This document shows, one piece after another, positions 19,690 to 27,620 of a DNA stretch of 64,000 nucleotides; positions within the stretch are counted from its first letter, which is position 1; every line of letters starts with the position of its first letter. The DNA is taken from NCBI GenBank assembly GCA_963765875.1, contig CAVXYK010000012.1, forward strand, positions 124,001 through 188,000. Reading direction: 5' to 3'. Source of the DNA: JAWKOK01 sp963765875 (lineage in GTDB: Bacteria > Chloroflexota > Anaerolineae > Caldilineales > Caldilineaceae). Position numbers and translations under genes: made by a program. Below the pieces are notes generated by a model, which searched no databases, had not been told where the DNA came from, and saw nothing but the letters and a program-made list of their open reading frames with translations.

Positions 19690-20109
19690 ATGTCAGAACC
19701 ATTAACGTCCGAAAACTGTTTCGAATACCTGAAGGCTGTGATCGATCCGGAGATCTATCAGAATATTGTCGATCTGGGCCTCGTCTACGGCGTTGATGTA
19801 CGCGCCGATGACGCCAATGAGCCGACCGTCGTCGACGTCACCATGACCTACACGACGCCGATGTGCCCGCTTGGGCCTCAGATTATTGCCGACGTGGAGC
19901 AAGTTCTGCGCAGCAGGGGAGCCAGTTCGGTCAATGTCAACGTCATTTTCGAACCGATGTGGACGCCGGATATGATGACCGATGAACTCAAGCGCGAACT
20001 TGGCATCATTGAAGACGACGAACCCCAGCTCGAGATCGACCCGACCCCGACCACCCCGCCCCTTCCACCCAAGAAAAAGGGCTTCTTCGGACGCCTCTTC
20101 GGCGGATAA
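19690..20109 (+). CDS. MIP18/DUF59 family iron-sulfur assembly protein (SufT/PaaD-like)
   Basis: 139 residues. The DUF59 core spans about 8-100 (YLKAVIDPEIYQNIVDLGLVYG, then TMTYTTPMCPLGPQI with the conserved reactive Cys). Such proteins help mature Fe-S enzymes. The C-terminal 35 residues are Pro/Lys-rich and end in KKKGFFGRLFGG, a tail seen in some secreted-or-peripheral bacterial proteins and of unknown meaning here. It is the first gene of a tight run with the Mrr-like, GDPD and mevalonate kinase genes (gaps of 5 bases, then 4-base overlaps). Confidence 0.85.
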   Translation: MSEPLTSENCFEYLKAVIDPEIYQNIVDLGLVYGVDVRADDANEPTVVDVTMTYTTPMCPLGPQIIADVEQVLRSRGASSVNVNVIFEPMWTPDMMTDELKRELGIIEDDEPQLEIDPTPTTPPLPPKKKGFFGRLFGG

Positions 20110-20114
20110 TCTCC

Positions 20115-20924
20115 ATGGCCACCCGACGTTTCGCTTTCGAACCGCCCCGCTGGAATACTCCTGATCAGATGCCAATTCGCACAGGTCTGCTACTGATCGG
20201 TTCGCTGGTCTGGCTGCTGCTCTTCTTCTGGCTGGGAGATCGGCTACTCTCCACAGAGGGTCTGCTAAGCGACCAGGGCAACCAGGTGCTTGCACTGGTC
20301 TGTGTAGTGATGGGCGTGATCCTGGTTCTGGGATGGATTCTGATGCTTCCTCGCTGGCGAGCCTGGATTGCAAACCGTACCCAGGCCGACCAGTGGCCTG
20401 CGCTCAACCACGACCAAATCCAGGCGCTCTCCCCGTCCGAATTCGAGGCCTATGTGGCCTATCGGCTCTTCAAGCGCCAGGGTTATACGGTCGAGAACAC
20501 GCCCGACGTTAAGGACGGCGGCGTTGACATACTCATCGCCGATCCCATCGGCCGCCAGTCTGTCGTCCAGTGCAAACGCTACAGCAGTACGGTCGGCTCC
20601 GCCGTGGTTCGTGAACTCTACGGTACCATGATCCACGCGGGCGCAGTGCGCTCCTACTTGGTCACCAGCGGCAAAATCAGCCGCGACGCACGTGAGTGGG
20701 CGGAGAATAAGCCGATGACCTTGATCGACGGCGACCGCCTGGTCGAACTCTCCAAGGCCGAACCGATGCTGGCCGTGATGAGCCACCCGGCCTACAGTCA
20801 AGTGAACAGTGTCAGAGAAAACAAAGTCGGGGGAAACGAAGACTGGGCAGAGGAAGACTGGGCAGATGAAGACTGGGCAGATGAAGATGGGGGATACGAA
20901 GATCAGGGAGATGAGAACGCATGA
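20115..20924 (+). CDS. Membrane-anchored Mrr-like restriction endonuclease-fold protein
   Basis: 269 residues. Two transmembrane helices come first (about 18-38 and 52-75: LLLIGSLVWLLLFFWLG, ALVCVVMGVILVLGWIL). A PD-(D/E)xK domain follows: LSPSEFEAYVAYRLFKRQGY, catalytic Asp in KDGGVDILI and the Q-x-K in VVQCKRY, then VRELYGTMIHAGA. The C-terminus is very acidic with a near-exact repeat EDWADEDWADED coded by 15-bp DNA repeats. Mrr-like nucleases cleave modified DNA, but membrane-anchored forms are common in chromosomes and may have other roles. Translationally coupled (4-bp overlap) to the GDPD gene. Confidence 0.82.
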   Translation: MATRRFAFEPPRWNTPDQMPIRTGLLLIGSLVWLLLFFWLGDRLLSTEGLLSDQGNQVLALVCVVMGVILVLGWILMLPRWRAWIANRTQADQWPALNHDQIQALSPSEFEAYVAYRLFKRQGYTVENTPDVKDGGVDILIADPIGRQSVVQCKRYSSTVGSAVVRELYGTMIHAGAVRSYLVTSGKISRDAREWAENKPMTLIDGDRLVELSKAEPMLAVMSHPAYSQVNSVRENKVGGNEDWAEEDWADEDWADEDGGYEDQGDENA

Positions 20925-21661
20925 TTCGACGGCCAAGTATTTTTGCCCACCGCGGGGCCAAGTCTGTTGCCCCGGAGAATACGTTGCCTGCGTTTGAGAC
21001 TGCGCTGGAGATGGGTGTGGACGGTATCGAACTGGATGTGCATTGCGCCAAAGATGGCGAACTGGTGGTGATCCACGATTTCCATGTCGATGCAACCACC
21101 AATGGCCACGGCCTTGCCTCAGACTTCACCGCGTCGGAACTTGCCGACCTCGATGCCGGAAGTCATTTTGACCCATCTTTCGCCGGCGTTGGCGTTCCGA
21201 CATTGGCTCAGGTTCTGGATTTGATCGGCAATCGCGGCACGATCAATATTGAGATCAAGAGTAAGGATATTCGTACCGGTGGCAACCAGGTGGAACCGCT
21301 GTTAGCCATGATCGCAGCACGTGATCTCTACGATCAGGTCATTGTCTCCAGTTTCAATCCTGTGAGCCTGATCAAAGTGCGTTCACTCGATAAGCGTGTC
21401 AAACTGGGCGTGCTCCACGGTCCCGATCTGCCCCTCTTCCTGCGCAGCGCCTGGTCGACTGACATCATTGCGCCCCAGGCGCTGCATCCGCACCACACCT
21501 GTGTCGATGCCGCCTACATGGCCTGGGCGGACGAGCACGGTCTCGATGTCAACACATGGACCGTCAACGATCCCGACGAGGCGCGTCGACTGGCAGCGCT
21601 GGGCGTTGCCACCATCATGAGCGATGTTCCCGACCAGTTGATTGCCACGCTCTTCCCATGA
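20921..21661 (+). CDS. Glycerophosphodiester phosphodiesterase
   Basis: 246 residues, complete TIM-barrel GDPD. Catalytic signature FAHRGAKSVAPENTLPAFE (HRG and the Glu of PENT), then GIELDVHCAKDGELVVIHDF with E-x-D and HD metal ligands. NIEIKSK and a C-terminal NTWTVNDPDEARRL complete the fold. It hydrolyses glycerophosphodiesters to glycerol-3-phosphate and an alcohol. No signal peptide, so cytoplasmic. Starts in an ATGA overlap with the Mrr-like gene and ends in another with mevalonate kinase. A paralogue lies at 36.1-36.9 kb. Confidence 0.93.
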   Translation: MIRRPSIFAHRGAKSVAPENTLPAFETALEMGVDGIELDVHCAKDGELVVIHDFHVDATTNGHGLASDFTASELADLDAGSHFDPSFAGVGVPTLAQVLDLIGNRGTINIEIKSKDIRTGGNQVEPLLAMIAARDLYDQVIVSSFNPVSLIKVRSLDKRVKLGVLHGPDLPLFLRSAWSTDIIAPQALHPHHTCVDAAYMAWADEHGLDVNTWTVNDPDEARRLAALGVATIMSDVPDQLIATLFP

Positions 21662-22605
21662 TGATGACCACGACCACGGCGCCGGGAAAGATCATCCTGG
21701 CCGGCGAACATGCGGTTGTCTATGGGCGACCGTCCATCGCCATCCCCGTCTGGCAAGCCACAGCCCGAGCGAACATCACTGATCTGCCGCCAGGCAGCGG
21801 CTGCCACGTCAATGCCCCGCAAATCAACCTCAAGGCGCCGCTGGCCGACCTGCCGGCCGATGACGCCATCGCCCTGGTGACCCGATTGTCCTTGCAGCGC
21901 CTGGCTCTGCTCCAGCCGCCCGACTGGGAGATCCGGCTCCACAGCTCAATCCCAATCGCCAGTGGATTGGGCAGCGGTGCGGCCATCAGCACTGCGCTGG
22001 TACGTGCGATCTTTAAACATGTTGGCCGCTCCATTGAACCAGACGAAGTCAGCCAGGTTGTCTTCGAGAGCGAGCGGCTCTACCATGGCACACCCAGCGG
22101 CATTGACAACACGGTCATTGCCTACGGCAAGCCGGTCTGGTTTGTCAAGGGCAGTCCAGCCGAACACTTCCTGTCAGGCGGCTCCTTTACCATCGTCATC
22201 GCAGACAGCGGCATTCGTGCGCCGACCAAGGAGACGGTCGGTGACGTGCGCAGCGCCTGGACTGCGGATCCGGAGACTTATAACGCACTCTTCGATGCCA
22301 TTGCTGACGTGGTCACAGACGCCCGTGATGCAATCGAGGCAGGCGATCCGACACGCCTGGGCATGCTTTTCAACAAGAATCAGGCTTTGCTTGCAGAGCT
22401 CGGCGTGAGTTCGCCGGCGCTGGAACATCTGCTCGATGCGGCCAACAGAACAGGCGCATTCGGGGCCAAACTGAGTGGCGGCGGTCGAGGCGGGAATATC
22501 ATCGCGCTTATTGAGCCGGAACAGGCAGGAATCATTGGAGATGCATTGTTGGCCGCCGGGGCCAAGAATGTGATTGTGACGCAGCTCAAACCGGATAATC
22601 GGTGA
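21658..22605 (+). CDS. mvk: Mevalonate kinase
   Basis: About 315 residues of GHMP kinase. It phosphorylates mevalonate at C5 in isoprenoid synthesis. APGKIILAGEHAVVYGRPS is the N-terminal signature, PIASGLGSGAAISTALVRA the ATP-binding GHMP loop, and GAFGAKLSGGGRGGNIIAL the third motif. Three ATGs in a row (21658, 21661, 21664) overlap the GDPD stop, so the start is uncertain by two residues. Having the mevalonate route is unusual for bacteria and fits some Chloroflexota. The stop TGA coincides with the first bases of a MITE-like half element, so the original C-terminus may have been altered. Other pathway genes are not nearby. Confidence 0.92.
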   Translation: MMMTTTTAPGKIILAGEHAVVYGRPSIAIPVWQATARANITDLPPGSGCHVNAPQINLKAPLADLPADDAIALVTRLSLQRLALLQPPDWEIRLHSSIPIASGLGSGAAISTALVRAIFKHVGRSIEPDEVSQVVFESERLYHGTPSGIDNTVIAYGKPVWFVKGSPAEHFLSGGSFTIVIADSGIRAPTKETVGDVRSAWTADPETYNALFDAIADVVTDARDAIEAGDPTRLGMLFNKNQALLAELGVSSPALEHLLDAANRTGAFGAKLSGGGRGGNIIALIEPEQAGIIGDALLAAGAKNVIVTQLKPDNR

Positions 22606-22657
22606 CGCCACTGCAACGAGCCTTTTTCGCCACAGATTTGCACAGATAGAAAAAGGA
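22603..22657. repeat. Half copy of the CACAGAT MITE-like family
   Basis: Begins tgacgccactgcaacgagcc and continues ctttttcgccacagatttgc, agreeing with the left half of the 155-bp elements. The right half and its terminal repeat are absent. Its first three bases form the mevalonate kinase stop codon. Confidence 0.65.
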
Positions 22658-22682
22658 TAAAACACAAGCGTAGTATACAATC

Positions 22683-22967
22683 ATGGCAGCGATGAACGAG
22701 TTATCGACAGTTGTCCACGAACAGGTGGTCCGCTACGTCGTCAACGGACAATTCAATCAAGCGATCCTCTTTTTCACTGACGGAAGCTTCATTCAGTTTG
22801 AGCACACGTCGAGAGAGAATCGCTGGACAAAGGCATCCAGCACGGAGAGTCTAGCCGGTAGCGCCTCACTTTCGCTCCAGCAGTTTCGCCTCAATGCGAT
22901 ACATCTCCAACTCTATTTTTCTGATGGGAGCAATGCTGAATTCTTCGCCGGCAATTCTTCTGAGTGA
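22683..22967 (+). CDS. Small hypothetical protein, 94 residues
   Basis: Not recognised. The frame is compact and balanced in composition, with an alternating hydrophobic pattern suggesting a small beta-rich domain (VVRYVVNGQFNQAILFFTDGSFIQFEH ending with IHLQLYFSDGSNAEFF, two similar '-FSDGS-x-x-F' turns). That internal similarity hints at a duplicated beta-hairpin. An alternative start is the ATG nine bases in. It sits between the mevalonate kinase operon and a second small gene. No ribosome site is obvious, so expression is uncertain. Confidence 0.5.
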   Translation: MAAMNELSTVVHEQVVRYVVNGQFNQAILFFTDGSFIQFEHTSRENRWTKASSTESLAGSASLSLQQFRLNAIHLQLYFSDGSNAEFFAGNSSE

Positions 22968-23035
22968 AAGAATCCTGTTGACCGATTTCGGATGACAGAT
23001 CGTACCGTGCTGAATTAGAGAAAGGTAAGACATAC

Positions 23036-23233
23036 ATGGCTTCAATCGGAGAAGAAAGCGAATTTGAGAGCTGGGTGCTCGCGCTGAAAGCGGGCACATT
23101 GACGGAAGCGCAGATCGTTGTCCTTCAAGGCATGGTCGATGACGGCGAAGCAGACAGCCTGGAACGCGCGGCTCAACGGCTTGACTGGCAGGAAAGTGTC
23201 ATTGATCCGACCGACCATATGTATGGTCATTGA
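23036..23233 (+). CDS. Small hypothetical protein, 65 residues
   Basis: Not recognised. The acidic, Leu/Ala-rich sequence (ESWVLALKAGTLTEAQIVVLQGMVDDGEADSLERAA is its central part) predicts two or three amphipathic helices and no cysteines, signal or membrane segment. gagaaaggtaag precedes the ATG at suitable distance. It may form a unit with the preceding 94-residue gene or the following M20 deacylase gene, 55 bases downstream. Confidence 0.5.
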   Translation: MASIGEESEFESWVLALKAGTLTEAQIVVLQGMVDDGEADSLERAAQRLDWQESVIDPTDHMYGH

Positions 23234-23287
23234 TTATGTATGTTCATTGATGCCATGTGACCGTTGATAATGAGGAGCGATGCAAAG

Positions 23288-24424
23288 ATGACCTTCGACG
23301 TCGTCGAATTGACCAAAGAGTTGGTCGCCATTGAATCTGAGACGCAGCAGAGCAACAGCGTCGTCTCTGACCGGATCGAAGCTGTGATGCGACAGATTGG
23401 GTTCGATGTCGAGCGGATTGCCTATGTCGATTTCAAGGACAACGAATGTGGCGTAGAAAAGGTCTGCCTGGTCGGCAAGCTCGGTCCGGACGATGATGGA
23501 GCAGGCAAGGGTCTGGGCTTTTTCGGCCACTCGGATACGGTGCCGGGCGGACCCGGTTGGGCGCCGTACGCGCCAGATGAAAAGGACGGACGCCTGATCG
23601 GGCGTGGAACCTGCGATATGAAGGGTGCGCTGGCCGCCATGTTGGTGGCCGCAAGCCGGGTTGAAGTCACCGAACTGAGCCACCCAATCTACATCGGTGT
23701 CACTTCTGATGAGGAAGATGGGTACCACGGCGCTCATGCGCTCCTGAACGACTCAACATTGCTTGGCAAAGGCTGGCCGGCCTTTGCCGTCGTCGGCGAG
23801 CCGACGGAGATGATACCGGTCTACGCTCACAAAGGCGGCCGCCGCATTACGGCCACGGCCAACGGCGTTGCCGCCCACACCAGCACGGACGAAGGTACCT
23901 CCGCCACGCTGCTCATGGCTCCTTTCATGGCCGAGATCGCTGAACTGGCGGAGTTCTTCAGAAGTGATTCACGCTTCATGGACGATGAATTTGATCCGCC
24001 GACCAACGGCCTGAACATGATCATCAATGACGGCGACTGCAAGCTTAACGTAACTGCTGCAAAGACAACCTGTTCCGTGGGCCTGCGCACCATGCCCAAT
24101 GCCGATAGTGACGAAGCCGCACAGATGATCATTGATCGTGCCGTGGCTCACAACTTGAGCGTGGAGACCAGCGGATTCCCGCCCTTCTACGTCGCACCCG
24201 ACGCGCCCGTGGTACAGGCTGCCTGTCGCGCCAGCGGCCACGACAAGCCGATGACCGTATCCTACGGAACTGAAGCGGTGCTGTACCAGGAACGCACACA
24301 GACCGTGGTCCTCGGACCCGGCAACATTGCCCAGGCCCACACACAGGGCGAGTGGGTCGAGATCGAACAGTTACATCGGGCGGTCAAGGTCTATGGCTCT
24401 ATGATCAGGGAGCTCTGCGGGTAG
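23288..24424 (+). CDS. M20 family metallo-deacylase (ArgE/DapE type)
   Basis: About 378 residues. Metal-site motifs are complete: FFGHSDTVPGG (His and catalytic Asp), RGTCDMKGALAA (bridging Asp), TSDEEDGYHGA (general base Glu and ligand Glu) and a C-terminal His in IAQAHTQGEWVEI. A dimerisation lid domain runs about 185-295. Family members hydrolyse N-acyl amino acids or peptides, such as N-succinyl-diaminopimelate or acetylornithine. The exact substrate is not decidable. The chosen ATG has gaggag ten bases upstream; earlier in-frame starts at 23264 and 23270 do not. Confidence 0.88.
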   Translation: MTFDVVELTKELVAIESETQQSNSVVSDRIEAVMRQIGFDVERIAYVDFKDNECGVEKVCLVGKLGPDDDGAGKGLGFFGHSDTVPGGPGWAPYAPDEKDGRLIGRGTCDMKGALAAMLVAASRVEVTELSHPIYIGVTSDEEDGYHGAHALLNDSTLLGKGWPAFAVVGEPTEMIPVYAHKGGRRITATANGVAAHTSTDEGTSATLLMAPFMAEIAELAEFFRSDSRFMDDEFDPPTNGLNMIINDGDCKLNVTAAKTTCSVGLRTMPNADSDEAAQMIIDRAVAHNLSVETSGFPPFYVAPDAPVVQAACRASGHDKPMTVSYGTEAVLYQERTQTVVLGPGNIAQAHTQGEWVEIEQLHRAVKVYGSMIRELCG

Positions 24425-24502
24425 GTAGCGTGAACAATGCGGGGATGAGGATGGTATTTCCGGGGCGACATGGCAAGAATGCTAGTTACAGTATTTCACG
24501 AT

Positions 24503-24690
24503 CTGTCATTCTGAGTACCCGACGAAGCGGGGTTTCGCAAAAACCATAAGAAACGGGGTGCGCTCAGAGTGAGTCTGTCATTCTGAGCAGGTCAACGTGA
24601 GCAGATGGTCGACGATAAGGGACCAGCGAAGAATCTGTAGTTGCAATGTCGAGACCCTTCGCTCTGGAAAACAACCAGCAAAGAATCTTG
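24503..24690. repeat. TGTCATTCTGAG...GCGAAGAATCT intergenic repeats
   Basis: ctgtcattctgag occurs at about 24503 and 24575, each followed by GAAG-type words (cgacgaagcgg; agcgaagaatctg), and cagcaaagaatcttg recurs at 24677. These words recur in the form of a well-known short interspersed repeat of many environmental bacterial genomes. No ORF of quality overlaps. It fills the gap between two convergent genes together with the terminator that follows. Confidence 0.6.
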
Positions 24691-24794
24691 TTTTGCTTGA
24701 GTTCGTGAACTACTGAGTTATCGTCGTTTCTGTGGTTTTGCGCCGTCAATTGTGACGGATAGACGTCGCAAGCGTAGACAAAGTTGAAACGAAG

Positions 24795-24840
24795 AAGGCC
24801 CCGGTTGAGTCCATACTGGTATGGACTCAACCGGGGCCTT
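24795..24840 (-). terminator. Very strong hairpin, likely terminator of etfBA
   Basis: A perfect 22-bp inverted repeat (aaggccccggttgagtccat plus ac, and its complement) with only two unpaired central bases. It lies 20 bases beyond the etfA stop on the minus strand. The downstream T content is modest, so termination efficiency is inferred. Symmetry means it could act in both directions. Confidence 0.75.
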
Positions 24841-24859
24841 CATGTTAAATATCAGAAAC

Positions 24860-25840
24860 TCAGCCAAGTCGACCACGAAGTTCTTCGGTCAGCGCAGGCA
24901 ACACGTCGTACAGATCGCCGACGATGCCGTAGCTGGCTTTTTCGAAAATGGGGGCTTCCGGATCCTTGTTGATGGCCACAATGACCTTACTGCCGCCCAT
25001 GCCGGCCAAATGCTGGATAGCGCCGCTGATGCCGGCCGCTATGTAGAGATCTGGACGCACGGTCTTGCCGGTCTGGCCGACCTGATGCTTGTACGGAATG
25101 TAGTCGGCATCGACCGCTGCGCGGCTGGCGCCGACAGCTGCACCGAGCACGCCTGCCAGATCGGCGACAAGCGCAAAGCCCTGTTCTGGATCGGCGGCAA
25201 CACCGCGACCGCCGGACACGATGATGTTGGCATCGGTCAGGCTGATCTCGCCACCGCCTGAAGACTTGCTCTCCAGCACCTTCTCGGGAACCTGATCCTC
25301 GCTGACACTGAGCGCCAACTCAGAAACCGTGCCGGATGCCGCACCCGCCTCGGGCACTGGGAACGAGCGAGGACGCACACTGGCAAATTGCACGTCGCTG
25401 GAGAATGTGATATCTGCGAGAATGTTGTTGGAGTAGACCGAACGGACGGCCACCAACTTGCCGCCGTCAATGCCGAGATCAACAGCATCCGGGGCGATGC
25501 CGGCGCCCAGCTCCGAAGCGACAGCGGCGAGAACCTCACGCCCATTGTTCGACGCGGAGGCCAGAACAACTGTTGCACCACTTACCTCAACAGCCTGCTT
25601 CAGACCGGCAGCAAAAGCGGACAGTCGATAGTTATCCAAAATCGGGCTGGTGATGGCGTAGACAGTGTCTGTGCCATATTGTTGCACTGAGGAGGCAGCG
25701 GAAGCCGTTTCGTCGCCGATAACGACTGCGTCCAGCGAGGCGCCAAGCGCATCTGCCAATTCTTTGCCTTTGCCCAGCACCTCCAGAGATCCGGCGACCG
25801 GCGCTCCCTGTGATTGTTCGACCAATACAAGTACGCTCAT
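24860..25840 (-). CDS. etfA: Electron transfer flavoprotein subunit alpha
   Basis: 326 residues. The N-terminal domain (MSVLVLVEQSQGAPV to about 190) has the nucleotide-binding-like fold shared with EtfB. The C-terminal FAD domain is complete: SGGRGVAADPEQGF, AVGASRAAVDADYIPYKHQVGQTGKTVRPDLYIA and GISGAIQHLAGMGGSKVIVA. Together with EtfB it carries electrons from acyl-CoA or other dehydrogenases to the quinone pool. gggag precedes the start at good distance. Ten bases separate it from etfB, one transcription unit. Confidence 0.96.
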   Translation of the reverse strand: MSVLVLVEQSQGAPVAGSLEVLGKGKELADALGASLDAVVIGDETASAASSVQQYGTDTVYAITSPILDNYRLSAFAAGLKQAVEVSGATVVLASASNNGREVLAAVASELGAGIAPDAVDLGIDGGKLVAVRSVYSNNILADITFSSDVQFASVRPRSFPVPEAGAASGTVSELALSVSEDQVPEKVLESKSSGGGEISLTDANIIVSGGRGVAADPEQGFALVADLAGVLGAAVGASRAAVDADYIPYKHQVGQTGKTVRPDLYIAAGISGAIQHLAGMGGSKVIVAINKDPEAPIFEKASYGIVGDLYDVLPALTEELRGRLG

Positions 25841-25850
25841 GATTATCTCC

Positions 25851-26630
25851 CTATATGATCTTTTCAGCCATCAAGGCATCGGCCAGTTTTGCCGCTTTGT
25901 CTTGGGCAGAATCGCCTTCAATAATGACAACCTCCGTCTTGCGTTCTTCCGGCTTGCGGATGTTGCCCCACTGGGTCCGGCCTTCGGCGCCGCTCAGTCC
26001 GAGATCGGCTGCGGACAGGGTCGGAATCTTGGCACGATTGGCCTTGCGAATGCCCATGAAGCTGGGGTAACGGGGATCGTTGATCTCTTTTGCCACACTC
26101 ACGACAGCCGGTAAGGGCGCTGAAACCGTCTCCTGGACGCCATCGACCATACGTTCGACAGTGATTGTACCGTCGGCAACATCAACGATCTTGGCAACGT
26201 TGGTCAACAGTGGGAAGCCCAATTTCTGTGCGACGCCCACGTAGACAGCACCGCTGTTGTCATCGACACTCTGCTTGCCTGTGAGTACTATGTCCACAGC
26301 GCCTTGTTCCTTCACGGCTGATGCCAACGCTTCAGCCGTGGTCCACATGTCTCCACCGCTCAAACCGTCACTATCAACGAGGGCTGCACTGCCCACCCCC
26401 ATTGCCAATGTATGCTTGAGCGCATCTGCGGCATCGGACGTCCCCATGGTGATGGCAACGGCATCGCCGTCAAAGCGATCTGCTAGCTGGATCGCCTCTT
26501 CCGCTGCATATTCATCCCAGGGATTGATGACCATAGTGGCCTTCACGTCCTTGTTCTGCACCTCTTCCGCCGAGATCTTCGGCAGTTCGGCGGTATCCGG
26601 AGTCTGTTTTACTAAGACAACAATATTCAC
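25851..26630 (-). CDS. etfB: Electron transfer flavoprotein subunit beta
   Basis: About 259 residues from a GTG start preceded by taggag at eight bases; the protein begins VNIVVLVKQTPDTAELP. The ATG just upstream on the strand is followed at once by TGA and cannot be the start. Visible motifs are INPWDEYAAEEAIQLAD, VAITMGTSDAADALKHTLAMG and LTGKQSVDDNSGAVYVGVAQKLGFP, matching EtfB with AMP-binding features. First gene of etfBA. A promoter and a terminator-like hairpin lie in its leader. Confidence 0.95.
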   Translation of the reverse strand: MNIVVLVKQTPDTAELPKISAEEVQNKDVKATMVINPWDEYAAEEAIQLADRFDGDAVAITMGTSDAADALKHTLAMGVGSAALVDSDGLSGGDMWTTAEALASAVKEQGAVDIVLTGKQSVDDNSGAVYVGVAQKLGFPLLTNVAKIVDVADGTITVERMVDGVQETVSAPLPAVVSVAKEINDPRYPSFMGIRKANRAKIPTLSAADLGLSGAEGRTQWGNIRKPEERKTEVVIIEGDSAQDKAAKLADALMAEKII

Positions 26631-26674
26631 ATTTGGGCTCCTACTCTGACTAAATCTCGATAGCCGTATTAACG

Positions 26675-26705
26675 AAAAAAGGCGAGGACGCCTTTGTCCT
26701 CGCCT
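26675..26705 (-). terminator. Terminator-like hairpin in the etfB leader (possible attenuator)
   Basis: On the minus strand a perfect 10-bp stem (aggcgaggac / gtcctcgcct, six-base loop) is followed by TTTTTT and ends about 45 bases before the etfB start. It lies downstream of the candidate etfB promoter, so a transcript must read through it. No upstream gene on this strand needs a terminator here. Confidence 0.6.
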
Positions 26706-26745
26706 CCCCATTGAAGAGCATTTTCATCCCCTTCATGTTGCAAAA

Positions 26746-26775
26746 ATTGTAACATATCTTCCGATTCCAACGCAA
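26746..26775 (-). promoter_or_regulatory. Promoter candidate for etfBA
   Basis: On the minus strand TTGCGT (26775-26770) and TACAAT (26751-26746) are 18 bp apart. Start of transcription would be near 26739, giving a leader of about 110 bases that contains the terminator-like hairpin. Confidence 0.45.
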
Positions 26776-26918
26776 ATGATATACGCAAATGGTACCGCCG
26801 CCTCTGGGGACAAATCCTTTCTGCAAGAGCGCTGCTTGTCCAAACCATCGGAGCAAGCTACGATTCATGGTAAAGGACGTTTCTACTCGACAACGATGGG
26901 CAACAAGGGAACAGAAAG

Positions 26919-27608
26919 ATGGATCTGCGGTACTGGCTCTTCCTGGCGCTGACACTGCTACTGACCAGTTTTCTCGGCTATAGCACCTATGCCACGGCGC
27001 GCTTGCTACGAACATGGCAACCCGATACCAATCTACTACTGATGCCTGCCGAAGCCATCATTCGCCTGATGTTCATTCTTGCCTGTATCGGCCTTGGATT
27101 TCTTAGCGGCTTGCCAATGGAGCAGTTGGGGTGGACATTGGCGGATATCGGACGACAGATCGTGTGGGGGATCGGTTGGGGGATCATAATGGCCGGCTTT
27201 TTCGTATTGGCCACTCAATGGGTAATCGCCGGGACAGGCCAACGATTCTATTCCTCTACGGTATTGGCCCATGTTCTGCCCACAAACCGGCAAGAGTCCA
27301 TTCTGGTAGCGTTGGCGATGATTTCAGTGGTTCTGGCGGAGGAATTGCTCTTTCGTAGTCTACTATTGGGTGGGCTAACGCCACTACTGTCGCCACCGAT
27401 TCTGATCGTGTTGACAGCGACGCTATTTGGACTGATGCACAGTCCACAAGGGCTCTGGGGGATGGCAGGCTCTACGTTGGCCGGCATCATGCTTGGCGTT
27501 CTGTTCTTTCAAGCAGGCAGTATTCTATTGCCGCTGATCGCCCACTATATCGCCAACATGATACAGATCTACCTGGCGGTAAAACAGCCATCCATGATCA
27601 AATCATGA
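26919..27608 (+). CDS. CPBP family intramembrane metalloprotease
   Basis: 229 residues with about seven hydrophobic segments (YWLFLALTLLLTSFLGY first). The CPBP (CAAX protease and bacteriocin-processing) motifs are VVLAEELLFRSLLLGGL (EExxxR), LFGLMHSPQG (FxxxH) and HYIANMIQIY (the C-terminal Asn). These glutamate-type proteases cleave within membranes; substrates in most bacteria are unknown. Its start is divergent from etfB. No immunity or bacteriocin gene is adjacent. Confidence 0.87.
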   Translation: MDLRYWLFLALTLLLTSFLGYSTYATARLLRTWQPDTNLLLMPAEAIIRLMFILACIGLGFLSGLPMEQLGWTLADIGRQIVWGIGWGIIMAGFFVLATQWVIAGTGQRFYSSTVLAHVLPTNRQESILVALAMISVVLAEELLFRSLLLGGLTPLLSPPILIVLTATLFGLMHSPQGLWGMAGSTLAGIMLGVLFFQAGSILLPLIAHYIANMIQIYLAVKQPSMIKS

Positions 27609-27620
27609 CTACCCGATCGG

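Noticed and set aside
20115..20924. Restriction-modification system
   Set aside because: The Mrr-like protein has no methyltransferase or specificity partner, is membrane-anchored, and sits in a metabolic operon.
26919..27608. Bacteriocin immunity or abortive-infection locus
   Set aside because: The CPBP protease has no adjacent bacteriocin, transporter or toxin gene; the family is widespread with housekeeping roles.
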